From: Mucilaginibacter jinjuensis
GTDB lineage: Bacteria; Bacteroidota; Bacteroidia; Sphingobacteriales; Sphingobacteriaceae
Assembly (NCBI RefSeq): GCF_028596025.1
Contig: NZ_CP117167.1
Span: forward strand, 4,402,001-4,466,000
Length of the DNA: 64,000 nucleotides
Direction of reading: 5' to 3'
Positions 40,846 through 49,703 of the stretch are shown here, piece after piece. Below the pieces are notes generated by a model. It saw only the letters and a list, made by a program, of their open reading frames with translations. It was not told the DNA's origin and searched no databases. A program made the position numbers and the translations under genes. Each line of letters opens with the position of its first letter. The stretch's first letter is position 1.

Positions 40846-41730
40846 CTATACATCGCAAATGTGTACACACTTGCGTAAAGCCGCTATTTTATTTTTAGGA
40901 TCTTTCGGGGTAAACTCCTGAGCCACGAATCCTTTGAAACCCGTAGCTACAATGGCCCGCATAATAGCCGGGTAATAAAGCTCCTGCGTATCGTCAATAT
41001 CATGACGGCCGGGTACGCCGCCCGTATGGTAATGCGCTATGTACTGGTGGTACTGGTTAATGTTGGTGATGATATCGCCCTCATCAATCTGCATGTGGTA
41101 AATATCATACAGCAGTTTAAAGTTCTCAGAACCTAATCTCTTGCAAAGTTCAGCTCCCCACCAGGTACGGTCGCACTGGTAATCTTTGTGGTCGAGTTTG
41201 CTGTTCAGCAATTCCATCACCAAAACTACTTTGTGTTTTTCGGCTAAGGGTAGCAGTTGTTTTAAACCTTCCACACAGTTATTCCATCCTTCCTCATCGC
41301 TTTTACCGCGACGCGCTCCGCTGAAACAGATCAGGTTGGTATAACCTGCTGCTGCCACCAACGGGATCATTTCGGTGTAGTTCTTAATCAGCTGTTCGTG
41401 GAATTTCTTGTCGTTAAAGCCATCGTACAAACCCAGCTCGGCACCATTGCACATAGGCGAATCCAGTCCGTATTTCTTGATAGTCGGCCACTCTTTGGGA
41501 CCGAGTAAATCGATACCTTTCAAGCCGATCTTCTTCGCTTCAACACAAAGCTGATCCAATGTCAGATCGTTATAAACCCAACGACAGGCCGAGTGGTTAA
41601 TATTACCCTTTAAAGGTGCATCTAAATCCATAGTCGAAGCTTCTGCTGTAAAAGGGGCCAGCATACCGGCGGCCGACACTGCTGCCGTGCCTGCCAGTAT
41701 AGTTTTAATAGCTGTTCTGCGATCTGCCAT
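40846..41730 (-). CDS. Tat-exported TIM-barrel protein, hydroxypyruvate-isomerase-like (2)
   Basis: A 294-residue TIM-barrel protein. The leader MADRRTAIKTILAGTAAVSA has a twin arginine and a hydrophobic core ending FTAEASTM. The barrel begins HSACRWVYNDLTLDQLCVEA, with LVMELLNSKLDHKDYQCD, KLLYDIYHMQIDEGD and FVAQEFTPKDPKN carrying the Glu, Asp and His residues typical of metal-dependent sugar isomerases of the hydroxypyruvate-isomerase branch. It lies 12 bases downstream of the MFS permease gene. The actual reaction is unknown; a keto-sugar is likely from context. Confidence 0.83.
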   Translation of the reverse strand: MADRRTAIKTILAGTAAVSAAGMLAPFTAEASTMDLDAPLKGNINHSACRWVYNDLTLDQLCVEAKKIGLKGIDLLGPKEWPTIKKYGLDSPMCNGAELGLYDGFNDKKFHEQLIKNYTEMIPLVAAAGYTNLICFSGARRGKSDEEGWNNCVEGLKQLLPLAEKHKVVLVMELLNSKLDHKDYQCDRTWWGAELCKRLGSENFKLLYDIYHMQIDEGDIITNINQYHQYIAHYHTGGVPGRHDIDDTQELYYPAIMRAIVATGFKGFVAQEFTPKDPKNKIAALRKCVHICDV

Positions 41731-41742
41731 TCAGTTTTATGC

Positions 41743-42996
41743 TTAAACGTCTAAACGCATGTCCTTTTGTTCGCTCAAATCCAGGCTTGGGTCTGTTTCC
41801 ATGTGGTTTTTATCACGGAATAATAATAGGAACAGTACCAATACCACACCTGCAATGCCGGCCGGAATCAACCACACTTGCATCCAATTGTGTGTATTAT
41901 CTCCTGTTTTGTATGAATCCACAATCGGGCCTGAAATCAGGAAACCGATAAGCATACCAACGCCATAAGTAGCCAAAGTGATGAAACCTTGTGCTGCACT
42001 TTTAAAGCGTTCGCCAGCTAAATTATCGGTATAAATTTGTCCGGTTACGAAGAAGAAATCGTAACAGATACCGTGCATCACGATACCGGCAATCAGCATC
42101 CAATAGTTGTTGCCGATATCGCCATAGGCGAAGAAAATATAACGTAGAACCCATGCTAACATACCAAATGCCAGCATTTTTTTAACGCCAAGTCTTACAA
42201 AGAAGAAAGGCATCAGCGCCATAAATACCAACTCAGATACTTGGCCGAAAGCCTGTTTACCTGCAGCCCCCTGCATACCAACTTCGTTTAAGAACGGATT
42301 GGTAAAGTTGTAATAAAATGCCAGCGGGATACAGATAGCAACAGACGCTAAAAAGAATACCAAATACGATTTGTTCTTCAACAATTTAATCGCATCCAGG
42401 CCTAAAATATCGCTTACCGTAGTTTTGCCTTCACGTTTAATTGGAGGCGTAGCCGGCAGTGTGAAGCTGAATAAGCCTAAGATCAATGAAGCTGCAGCAG
42501 CCGTTTTAAAAGTTAAATCAAGGGTACCGTTTTTCTCCCAGCCTAACCAGCCGATAGTGAAACCAGCAACAATCCAGCCCAAAGTACCTAATACACGGAT
42601 TGGTGGGAACTCTTTGCTCGGGTTAGTCATCTGACGGAACGAGATTGAGTTTACCAGTGCCAAAGTTGGCATGTACACAATCATGTACAACAATACATAG
42701 GGGTAGAATGAACTGAAATCAGGCGCTTTTGAAGCAAGGTATAATACCACTGCCCCTACCAGGTGCAAAACACCCAGTATTTTTTGTGCCGAAAAAAACC
42801 TGTCGGCAATTAAACCAATAATAAACGGAGCTACGATAGCACCGATTGATTGGGTTAAAAATGCCACCCCTACTTCGGTAGCCGAAGTTTTAAGGTTGGT
42901 TAACAGGTAGGTACCTAATGTTACAAACCACGCGCCCCAGATAAAAAACTCCAGGAACATCATGAATGATAACTTTACTCGGGTTGCTGCATTCAT
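41743..42996 (-). CDS. MFS permease of the nucleoside:H+ symporter type
   Basis: Inner-membrane transporter of 417 residues with 12 predicted helices. Its N-terminus (KLSFMMFLEFFIWGAWFVTL) and GLIADRFFSAQKILGVLHLV match the NupG/XapB nucleoside-symporter family (PF03825), which in Bacteroidota occurs mostly in sugar loci. The central loop is TPPIKREGKTTVSDILG. From context it probably carries the oxidised or released sugar into the cytoplasm, where the Gfo/Idh and TIM-barrel enzymes at 43474-45685 act. Substrate by inference only. Confidence 0.85.
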   Translation of the reverse strand: MNAATRVKLSFMMFLEFFIWGAWFVTLGTYLLTNLKTSATEVGVAFLTQSIGAIVAPFIIGLIADRFFSAQKILGVLHLVGAVVLYLASKAPDFSSFYPYVLLYMIVYMPTLALVNSISFRQMTNPSKEFPPIRVLGTLGWIVAGFTIGWLGWEKNGTLDLTFKTAAAASLILGLFSFTLPATPPIKREGKTTVSDILGLDAIKLLKNKSYLVFFLASVAICIPLAFYYNFTNPFLNEVGMQGAAGKQAFGQVSELVFMALMPFFFVRLGVKKMLAFGMLAWVLRYIFFAYGDIGNNYWMLIAGIVMHGICYDFFFVTGQIYTDNLAGERFKSAAQGFITLATYGVGMLIGFLISGPIVDSYKTGDNTHNWMQVWLIPAGIAGVVLVLFLLLFRDKNHMETDPSLDLSEQKDMRLDV

Positions 42997-43004
42997 GATG
43001 CTGA

Positions 43005-43454
43005 TTATTTAACGGTAAGTATGTATTTAACCATTTCTTTGGCATCATCAACAGATAATGAAGGGTGAGCGCTCATTGGCACATCGCCAAAGCTGCCAGA
43101 ACCACCTTTAATTACCTTATCAGCCAGTTTATCAACATCAGCCGAAGTATATTTTTTAGCCACATCCGCATAAGCAGGGCCTACCAGTTTATCATGTTCT
43201 TTATGGCAGCTTAAGCAATCGTTTTTAGAGATCAGCTCTGCGCCTTTTGATGATGATGCTACACCACCGCCAGTTTTTTCTGCACCGGTTTTGGTTGATG
43301 TATCCTGTGCCGCGTCTGAACTTTGGGCTACAGCAGTTTGATTGGTTGCGGTAGTACTATCTGTACTTACCTTGTCTGATTTTGTGCCGCCACCGCAGGC
43401 TGCCATTAGGGTACAAAATGCGGCTAAGGTTAAAATGCTAAATGTCTTCTTCAT
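43005..43454 (-). CDS. Lipoprotein cytochrome c
   Basis: A 149-residue exported lipoprotein: the leader ends in the lipobox LMAAC (Cys near residue 20). A low-complexity Ser/Thr/Ala linker follows (about 25-70), then a small class I cytochrome c domain. The haem site is NDCLSCHKEH, and an axial Met candidate is in VPMSAHPSL, with the C-terminal helix DDAKEMVKYILTVK. It sits 8 bases upstream of the permease gene. It could be the electron acceptor of the GMC dehydrogenase complexes, which would pass electrons on to the respiratory chain. Confidence 0.9.
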   Translation of the reverse strand: MKKTFSILTLAAFCTLMAACGGGTKSDKVSTDSTTATNQTAVAQSSDAAQDTSTKTGAEKTGGGVASSSKGAELISKNDCLSCHKEHDKLVGPAYADVAKKYTSADVDKLADKVIKGGSGSFGDVPMSAHPSLSVDDAKEMVKYILTVK

Positions 43455-43473
43455 TGTTGTGGGGGTGTTTGTT

Positions 43474-44526
43474 TTATATTCCTAATATCTTATTATTTAA
43501 CGAAGCATCAATACCCGATGCTGCAAAATCATCAAAAACACGGTCGGTTACGTGTATAATGTGGTCTTTTATAAACTGTGCACCTTCACGGGCACCATCT
43601 TCAGGATGTTTTAAGGCACATTCCCATTCCAGAACTGCCCATCCCGGGAAATCATACTGCGCCATTTTACTGAAGATTGATTTAAAATCAACCTGACCAT
43701 CGCCCAGTGAACGGAAACGTCCGGCACGGTCAACCCAATTTTGGTAGCCGCCATAAACACCTTGTCGGCCGGTTGGGTTAAACTCGGCATCTTTCACATG
43801 GAACATCTTGATGCGCTCATGATAGATGTCGATATACTCCAGGTAATCCAGGCATTGCAATACAAAGTGTGATGGATCGTACAGTAAGTTTGCTCTTGAA
43901 TGATTGTTCACCTTTTCTAAAAACATTTCGAAAGTAATACCATCGTGCAAATCTTCGCCCGGGTGTATCTCGTAGCAAAGGTCGATGCCTTGCTCGTCGT
44001 AATAGTTTAAGATCGGTGTCCAGCGTTTAGCCAGTTCGGTAAAAGCAGCATCAACCATACCGGCAGGGCGTTGTGGCCACGGATACATAAATGGCCATGC
44101 AAATGCACCGCTAAAGGTAACACTTGCTTTTAAGCCCAGGTTTTGTGAAGCCTTAGCTGCATATTTAACCTGCTGAACCGCCCATTCCTGGCGGCCTTTT
44201 GGATTTTTGTGTAATGATGCCGGTGCAAATCCATCGAACAGATCATCATAAACCGGATTAACAGCTACAAGTTGACCTTGTGTATGGGTTGATAGTTCGG
44301 TGATCTCTAAACCAAATTCGGCAACGGTTCCTTTTACCTCATCGGCATAAGTTTTACTTTCGGCAGCTTTTTGCAGATCAATAAAACGCGGATCGCCGGT
44401 TGGCATTTGCAAGCCTTTGTAGCCTAAACCTGCCGCCCATTCGGCGATAGATTTAAGATCGTTAAACGGCGCTTTGTCGCCAATAAATTGTGCTATAAAT
44501 AAAGCAGGTCCTTTTATGGTAACCAT
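43474..44526 (-). CDS. Cytoplasmic TIM-barrel isomerase/epimerase-like protein (3)
   Basis: A 350-residue TIM-barrel protein without signal peptide, and therefore cytoplasmic, unlike the other three. Likely metal-site segments are DLCYEIHPGEDLHDG, NLLYDPSHFVLQCLDY, IKMFHVKDAEFNPTGR and GWAVLEWECALKHPE. The N-terminus IKGPALFIAQFIGDKAPFND is conserved-looking for this subfamily. It pairs with the Gfo/Idh gene 7 bases upstream, a pairing common in inositol- and keto-sugar-type loci. A sugar isomerase, epimerase or keto-glycoside lyase role is open. Confidence 0.85.
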   Translation of the reverse strand: MVTIKGPALFIAQFIGDKAPFNDLKSIAEWAAGLGYKGLQMPTGDPRFIDLQKAAESKTYADEVKGTVAEFGLEITELSTHTQGQLVAVNPVYDDLFDGFAPASLHKNPKGRQEWAVQQVKYAAKASQNLGLKASVTFSGAFAWPFMYPWPQRPAGMVDAAFTELAKRWTPILNYYDEQGIDLCYEIHPGEDLHDGITFEMFLEKVNNHSRANLLYDPSHFVLQCLDYLEYIDIYHERIKMFHVKDAEFNPTGRQGVYGGYQNWVDRAGRFRSLGDGQVDFKSIFSKMAQYDFPGWAVLEWECALKHPEDGAREGAQFIKDHIIHVTDRVFDDFAASGIDASLNNKILGI

Positions 44527-44533
44527 ATTTGTT

Positions 44534-45685
44534 TTAGATTGTAAATGCTGTCCACTTTTGGTCTGATTTGCCCGAGGCTATCACATTTTCTGTAAATGCC
44601 ATACCGCGCACACCGTCTTCTACCCCAGGGAAATCCAACCACTCGGGCTGTGCTTCCTTGCCTTCCAAACCGGCTTTAACGGTTAACGCAAAATTGCGGT
44701 ACAAATTGGCGAATGCCTCCAGGTAACCTTCTGGATGACCGGCCGGTGTACGTGTATTGTGCTGCGCAAAACTGCTGGTATAACCACCGCCTGTGCGGTA
44801 AATTTCAGCAGGTTTATCAGGCCATCTAACCACTAAAGAGTTGCAATCAACCTGCTGCCACTCCAGCGTACCTTTTTCGCCGGATACACTGATGCGCACA
44901 TTATTTTCTTCACCGGCTGCAATTTGTGTGGCGATTAAAACACCGCTTGCGCCGCCTTCAAATTTTAACAGCACTGCGCCGTCATCATCCAACTTACGGC
45001 CTTCAACCACAACATTAATATCGGCACATAAATGCGATACACTTAGTCCGGTTACATATTCGGCCAGATTAAATGCGTGGGTACCAATATCGCCCATAGC
45101 TCCCGCAATACCGCTTTTACCCGGATCGGTACGCCATGAAGCTTGTTTGTTATCCCCTGCCTCTAAAAACTCGCTTAACCATCCCTGCGGATAAGTAACA
45201 TAAACTTTGCGGATCTTACCAAGCTTACCCGACTTAATCAGCTGCTTAGCCTCTTTCACCATCGGGTAACCGGTGTAAGTATGTGTTAAGCAAAACAGCT
45301 TACCGCTGCTTGCTACAATGTTTTTGAGTTGTTTGGCTTCATCGAGCGAGAAGGTCATCGGTTTATCTAAAACCACGTGGATGCCATGCTCTAAAGCCAT
45401 TTTAGATGGGTCGAAGTGTACGTGGTTGGGCGTAACAATGCTTACCACTTGCACACGCTGATCTTCGGGCAATTGAGTCTCCTTTTCAATCAGTTCTTTG
45501 TACGAGCCATAGATCCGGCTTTCATCCAAACCTAAAGCTATACCGCTGGCTTTGCCCTTTACAGGGTCGCTGCTAAAAGCGCCGCAAACCAGTTCATATT
45601 CGTCATCTATACGTGCAGCAATGCGGTGTACAGCGCCAATAAAAGCACCTTGCCCGCCGCCGATCATTCCTAATCTTAGTTTCAT
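44534..45685 (-). CDS. Gfo/Idh/MocA-family oxidoreductase, cytoplasmic
   Basis: A 383-residue NAD(P)-dependent sugar dehydrogenase/reductase. The Rossmann motif is at the start (LRLGMIGGGQGAFIGAVHR). The active-site Lys is in HVVLDKPMTFSLDEAK (EKP is usual, DKP here), with MGDIGTHAFNLAEYVTG in the C-terminal domain. There is no export signal. It may reduce a 3-keto sugar back to a normal hexose in the cytoplasm, or act in the opposite direction. A small palindromic element separates it from the next gene upstream. Confidence 0.9.
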   Translation of the reverse strand: MKLRLGMIGGGQGAFIGAVHRIAARIDDEYELVCGAFSSDPVKGKASGIALGLDESRIYGSYKELIEKETQLPEDQRVQVVSIVTPNHVHFDPSKMALEHGIHVVLDKPMTFSLDEAKQLKNIVASSGKLFCLTHTYTGYPMVKEAKQLIKSGKLGKIRKVYVTYPQGWLSEFLEAGDNKQASWRTDPGKSGIAGAMGDIGTHAFNLAEYVTGLSVSHLCADINVVVEGRKLDDDGAVLLKFEGGASGVLIATQIAAGEENNVRISVSGEKGTLEWQQVDCNSLVVRWPDKPAEIYRTGGGYTSSFAQHNTRTPAGHPEGYLEAFANLYRNFALTVKAGLEGKEAQPEWLDFPGVEDGVRGMAFTENVIASGKSDQKWTAFTI

Positions 45686-45704
45686 TTTACTTTTTAGATA
45701 GATT

Positions 45705-45786
45705 CGTCATTGCGAGGTACGAAGCAATCGCGAACTATACAGAGCGGCTCTGTAGGTCGGGGATTGCTTCGTACCTCGCAATGACG
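45705..45786. mobile_element. MITE-like palindromic element inside the oxidation cluster
   Basis: Perfect 25-base inverted terminal repeats (45705-45729 and 45762-45786), starting CGTCATTGCGAGGTACGAAG, flank a 32-base centre. Same family as 38964-39047, with an unrelated centre. It sits in the 118-base gap between the subunit-3 gene and the cytoplasmic Gfo/Idh gene, so any operon transcript would carry it as a hairpin. Confidence 0.7.
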
Positions 45787-45803
45787 GTCCAATAAATATT
45801 TGC

Positions 45804-46373
45804 CTATGCTAACGCCCAGGCCTTATCCCCTTTTTTGTAAGGATAATTACCATCAAACTTACCCGGTACCGGCAAATAACGTAATGCCTGGGTACAGCCT
45901 ACCTCTGATGTAAAGTAACCCAGCAACGTTAACTGCTTAATCATGGTATAGTAATGGTTCGGATCTTCTTTCTTTTTGGTTTTGTTGTAGGCCGCCTGCT
46001 CTTTATCCAGATCGGCTAATACGGCAGTGCGCTGCTTAACATCGGCACCCATAAACTTAACGCTGAATTTTTTATCAGTCGCATCATCCAGCTTTTTAAG
46101 GCCGTCCAGGAAAATCTTCTGATCTTCCGGCGCATAGCAATCGCGCACCATTACGCCCATAAACTCACCCACCTTGGCTTCCTTAGCGCCAGGGGTTTTA
46201 GTTTTTGGCAAAATGGTTTCGGCAACCTCGTTTAAGAAAGCCACATGGTCCTGATCAAAAAGATCCTGCACAGAGGCAACAGAGGGTTTACAGCCCGAAA
46301 GAAAAAATTCGGCACCTATTACGGTTCCTCCAAGTAGCAGGGCCACCCGGCCAATAGCGTCTCTTCTGTTCAT
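45804..46373 (-). CDS. Gluconate 2-dehydrogenase subunit 3-family protein (first copy)
   Basis: A 189-residue small subunit of GMC-type dehydrogenases. MNRRDAIGRVALLLGGTVIG is a twin-arginine leader, followed by a lipobox-like LSGC (about residue 28). The family segment is FLNEVAETILPKTKTPGAKE, with YTMIKQLTLLGYFTSEVG and GCTQALRYLPVPGKFDGNYP near the end. In FAD-dependent glucose/gluconate dehydrogenases this subunit assists export of the catalytic subunit, which lacks a leader. It probably partners the GMC protein at 47888-49570, with a Gfo/Idh gene between them. Confidence 0.9.
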   Translation of the reverse strand: MNRRDAIGRVALLLGGTVIGAEFFLSGCKPSVASVQDLFDQDHVAFLNEVAETILPKTKTPGAKEAKVGEFMGVMVRDCYAPEDQKIFLDGLKKLDDATDKKFSVKFMGADVKQRTAVLADLDKEQAAYNKTKKKEDPNHYYTMIKQLTLLGYFTSEVGCTQALRYLPVPGKFDGNYPYKKGDKAWALA

Positions 46374-46426
46374 AGTTTTATTGGTTACTATGTTATTTGG
46401 TTATTGAATTATCTGTCAATTAATTA

Positions 46427-47866
46427 TTACACGCCCAAAGTCCAGCCCTGGCGGTATTCGCGTTTAACGTATTTATTAACCGCATCAAAATTGGTTACTT
46501 TCATGGCTGCGCTATCCCATTCGTATTTGAACTGACCGCCCGGTAAATCGTGACCACGAACGGCAAGGTTTGCCATCAGTAAAGCCTCAGTAAGCGGACC
46601 AGCTACTTCGAACGGAGAGCTTACTTCCTTTTTACCGTAACCTGCTAAACAAGCCTCAACCCACTGGCCATAATGGCCGTCGGCCCCACCTGGTACACGT
46701 GCCCATTTCTGAGGCGCGTTTACCTGTTCAGTTCTTGATTTTGGCAATAGTGTTGCTGCAGACGAATAGGTGCTTGCATACATTTTACCTTTGGTACCGA
46801 TAAACAAAGTACCGTTACCTTCTTCGCCGCCCCATTTTTCGTTCGGGCCAAGCTCATCCGGTCTTTCAGGCTCTATGCCACCATCCATCCAGTGTAAGGT
46901 AACATCGCCTTTAGTTTTTTCGGTTTTAGGGAAAGTAAGCGTAATATGGCTCGATGGCGGGCAGCTTTCAGGGAAAACGCCTTTTTTAAATTCATCTACA
47001 TAAACGCTACCCACGCTGGCTTGTACATTTTTCACATACTTTAAACCCAGCATGCGGAATGGTGCTTCAACGAGGTGACAGCCCATATCACCCAGGGCGC
47101 CGGTACCGTAATCCCACCAGCCGCGCCAGTTGAAAGGAACCAGTTTATCTACATAGTCTTTTTGCGGTGCAGTACCCAACCACAGATCCCAATCTAATTC
47201 CTTCGGAATTTCGGCTTTGGTTGTTGGCCATTGGATACCTTGCGGCCAAACGGGGCGGTTTGTCCAGCAATAGATGGTATGTACATCACCAATTTCACCG
47301 GCATCGTACCACTCAGATAGTAAACGGGTTCCATCGTTTGATGCACCCTGATTACCCATTTGGGTAACCACTTTATACTTTTTGGCAGCCTCGGTCAAAA
47401 TTCTTGCCTCATAAATATCATGCGTAAGCGGTTTTTGCACGTAAACGTGTTTGCCCAGCTGCATGGCATGATAGGTTATAATAGCGTGGTTATGATCGGG
47501 AGTTGATACAGAAACAGCATCGAAATTCTTGTGTTCCTTATCATACATTTCGCGCCAGTCTTTATAATATTTTGCTTTCGGGAAATTCGCTCTCGTTTTT
47601 GCCGAACGGCGGTCGTCCACATCGCACAGGAAAGCGATCTCGGCTTTTCCGCTTTTATAAAAGTTAGCAATATCACTTTCGCCCTTGCCACCTGCGCCCA
47701 CGCTGGCAATAAGCAAACGGTCGCTTGGGGCAATAAAACCTTTACCACCCAACACATATCGCGGAACGATCATGAAACTGGCTGCTGCAACAGCACCTGT
47801 TTTCAGGAAATCGCGCCTCGAGGTTGAACTGGCGTTATCTTTCTTCTCTTCGGGTTTGTTATTCAT
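46427..47866 (-). CDS. Tat-exported Gfo/Idh/MocA-family oxidoreductase
   Basis: A 479-residue oxidoreductase. Its leader carries STSRRDFLKTGAVAAASFMI, a strict twin-arginine motif, so it is exported folded and with cofactor. The Rossmann segment is LLIASVGAGGKGESDIANFY. The active-site segment is HVYVQKPLTHDIYEAR (QKP in place of EKP), and GDMGCHLVEAPFRMLGL follows. Such exported Gfo/Idh proteins carry a tightly bound NAD(P) and may work as transhydrogenases or epimerases between keto and hydroxy sugars. Located between the GMC gene and the subunit-3 gene. Confidence 0.9.
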   Translation of the reverse strand: MNNKPEEKKDNASSTSRRDFLKTGAVAAASFMIVPRYVLGGKGFIAPSDRLLIASVGAGGKGESDIANFYKSGKAEIAFLCDVDDRRSAKTRANFPKAKYYKDWREMYDKEHKNFDAVSVSTPDHNHAIITYHAMQLGKHVYVQKPLTHDIYEARILTEAAKKYKVVTQMGNQGASNDGTRLLSEWYDAGEIGDVHTIYCWTNRPVWPQGIQWPTTKAEIPKELDWDLWLGTAPQKDYVDKLVPFNWRGWWDYGTGALGDMGCHLVEAPFRMLGLKYVKNVQASVGSVYVDEFKKGVFPESCPPSSHITLTFPKTEKTKGDVTLHWMDGGIEPERPDELGPNEKWGGEEGNGTLFIGTKGKMYASTYSSAATLLPKSRTEQVNAPQKWARVPGGADGHYGQWVEACLAGYGKKEVSSPFEVAGPLTEALLMANLAVRGHDLPGGQFKYEWDSAAMKVTNFDAVNKYVKREYRQGWTLGV

Positions 47867-47887
47867 TGGTTGATGGTTTGATGCAGA

Positions 47888-49570
47888 TTAGAGGTTACCT
47901 TTTTTTAACTCGCTTACAGCATGGTCGGCAGCGCGGGCTGTTAATGCCATGTAAGTTAACGAAGGGTTTTGGCAGGCAGATGATGTCATGGCGGCGCCAT
48001 CGGTAACGAATACGTTTTGCGCATCCCAAACCTGGTTCCAGCCGTTTAACACCGATGTTTTTGGATCGCGCCCCATACGGGCTGTGCCCATTTCGTGGAT
48101 ACCTTTACCAAGCACAGCTTCGGTAGTGTAAACATTTACATTTTTAACACCTGCGTTCTCCAGCATCTCTTTGGCATCTGCTGCCATATCAATGCGCATC
48201 TTCATTTCGTTATCTTTAATAACGGCATTAACCACAGGTACCGGTAAGCCCCATTTATCTTTCTTGGTTTTATCCAGGTAAACGCGGTTATCGTGGTACG
48301 GTAATGTTTCACCAAAACCACCGATACCCATTGTCCAGCCTCCCGGTTCGCTCAGTGCATCTTTAAAGTCGCCGCCTAAGTTTAATTCAGGAATATCACG
48401 GCTCCATCTTTCGCGGCCTGCACTACCTTGATAGCCAAAGCCACGGATATAATCGCGTTTATCGCCATCCAGGTTGCGGTAACGTGGGATGTAGATACCG
48501 TTTGCACGGCGGCCATACATATATTTATCTTCAAAACCTTCTACGTGGCCAGAAGCACCAACACCCAGGTGATGATCCATCAGGTTGTGGCCAAGCTGAC
48601 CGCTGCTGCTACCCAAGCCATCAGGCCAGATATCAGTAGCCGAGTTTTGCAGGATCCAGGCAGTATTTATAGTCGAAGCGTTTAAGAAGATGATCTTCGC
48701 TTTGTATTCGTAAGTTTTGTTGGTTTCGGCATCCAGTACCTCAACACCTGTTGCTTTTTTAGTGTCTTTATCGTACAATACTTTGGTTACGATACTCCAG
48801 GGGCGTAAAGTAAGGTTACCGGTTTTTGTAGCGGCAGGCAAGGTTGATGACTGCGTGCTGAAATAAGCTCCAAACGGACAACCTAACCAGCATTTGTTGC
48901 GATATTGGCAATTGGTACGCCCTTCATGCGCCACGGTGATGTTAGCGGTACGGCCAATAATCATGTGGCGGTTACCTTTATAGAAAGCTTTTAAGCGGGC
49001 AGAAACATCTTTTTCAACCACGTTCATTTCCATGGCCGGCATAAAATCGCCATCCGGAAGGATAGGTACGCCATCGCGGTTACCAGAGATACCGGCAAAA
49101 CGCTCTACATAGCTGTACCAAGGTGCCAGGTCGGCATAACGGATAGGCCAGTCAACGGCAATACCATCTTTTAAGTTAGCTTCGAAATCGCTGTTGTGCC
49201 AGCGGTATGATTGGCGGCCCCACATTAATGAGCGGCCACCCACATGATACCCACGGAACCAGTCGAAAGGTTTTTCCTCGATATAAGGGCTTTCCTTTTC
49301 GTCCACCCAATAATCTTCGTTCACTTCGGTTAACACGTAATCGCGTTTTAACACCGGGTGGTCTTCGATCATTTTTTGGGTGCGGCCGCCGCGGTGTTCA
49401 AACTCCCAGGGAGCTTTATTGGCGTTCACATAATCTTTAATGTGCTCAATATTACGCCCACGTTCGAGCATCAGCACTTTTAATCCCTTTTCGGTTAGTT
49501 CTTTAGCTGCCCATCCGCCGGAGATTCCCGATCCAACTACGATAGCATCATACGTATTGTTAGCTGACAT
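47888..49570 (-). CDS. GMC-family FAD dehydrogenase, glucoside 3-dehydrogenase-like (first copy)
   Basis: A 560-residue catalytic subunit. FAD-binding AIVVGSGISGGWAAKEL is at the N-terminus, with no export signal. A cysteine motif CQYRNKCWLGC (C-x5-C-x3-C, near residue 227-237) matches the spacing of the 3Fe-4S ligands in FAD-glucose dehydrogenases. The active-site His is in GIHEMGTARMG and the Asn in CQNPSLTYMALTARAADH. It should oxidise a sugar C3 (or similar) hydroxyl and pass electrons through Fe-S to a cytochrome, exported as a complex with a Tat-carrying subunit 3. Confidence 0.92.
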   Translation of the reverse strand: MSANNTYDAIVVGSGISGGWAAKELTEKGLKVLMLERGRNIEHIKDYVNANKAPWEFEHRGGRTQKMIEDHPVLKRDYVLTEVNEDYWVDEKESPYIEEKPFDWFRGYHVGGRSLMWGRQSYRWHNSDFEANLKDGIAVDWPIRYADLAPWYSYVERFAGISGNRDGVPILPDGDFMPAMEMNVVEKDVSARLKAFYKGNRHMIIGRTANITVAHEGRTNCQYRNKCWLGCPFGAYFSTQSSTLPAATKTGNLTLRPWSIVTKVLYDKDTKKATGVEVLDAETNKTYEYKAKIIFLNASTINTAWILQNSATDIWPDGLGSSSGQLGHNLMDHHLGVGASGHVEGFEDKYMYGRRANGIYIPRYRNLDGDKRDYIRGFGYQGSAGRERWSRDIPELNLGGDFKDALSEPGGWTMGIGGFGETLPYHDNRVYLDKTKKDKWGLPVPVVNAVIKDNEMKMRIDMAADAKEMLENAGVKNVNVYTTEAVLGKGIHEMGTARMGRDPKTSVLNGWNQVWDAQNVFVTDGAAMTSSACQNPSLTYMALTARAADHAVSELKKGNL

Positions 49571-49703
49571 ATTTAAAAGAAGGTATAATTTGGTTATAAA
49601 AGGGTACCATTTTGGTAAGCCCGGCCTAATGTATGAATTTTTTTATTTCATTAAAAAGCCCATTGTGTTTTTATCACACAATAAAGCTTTTTTGTTTAAT
49701 TTA

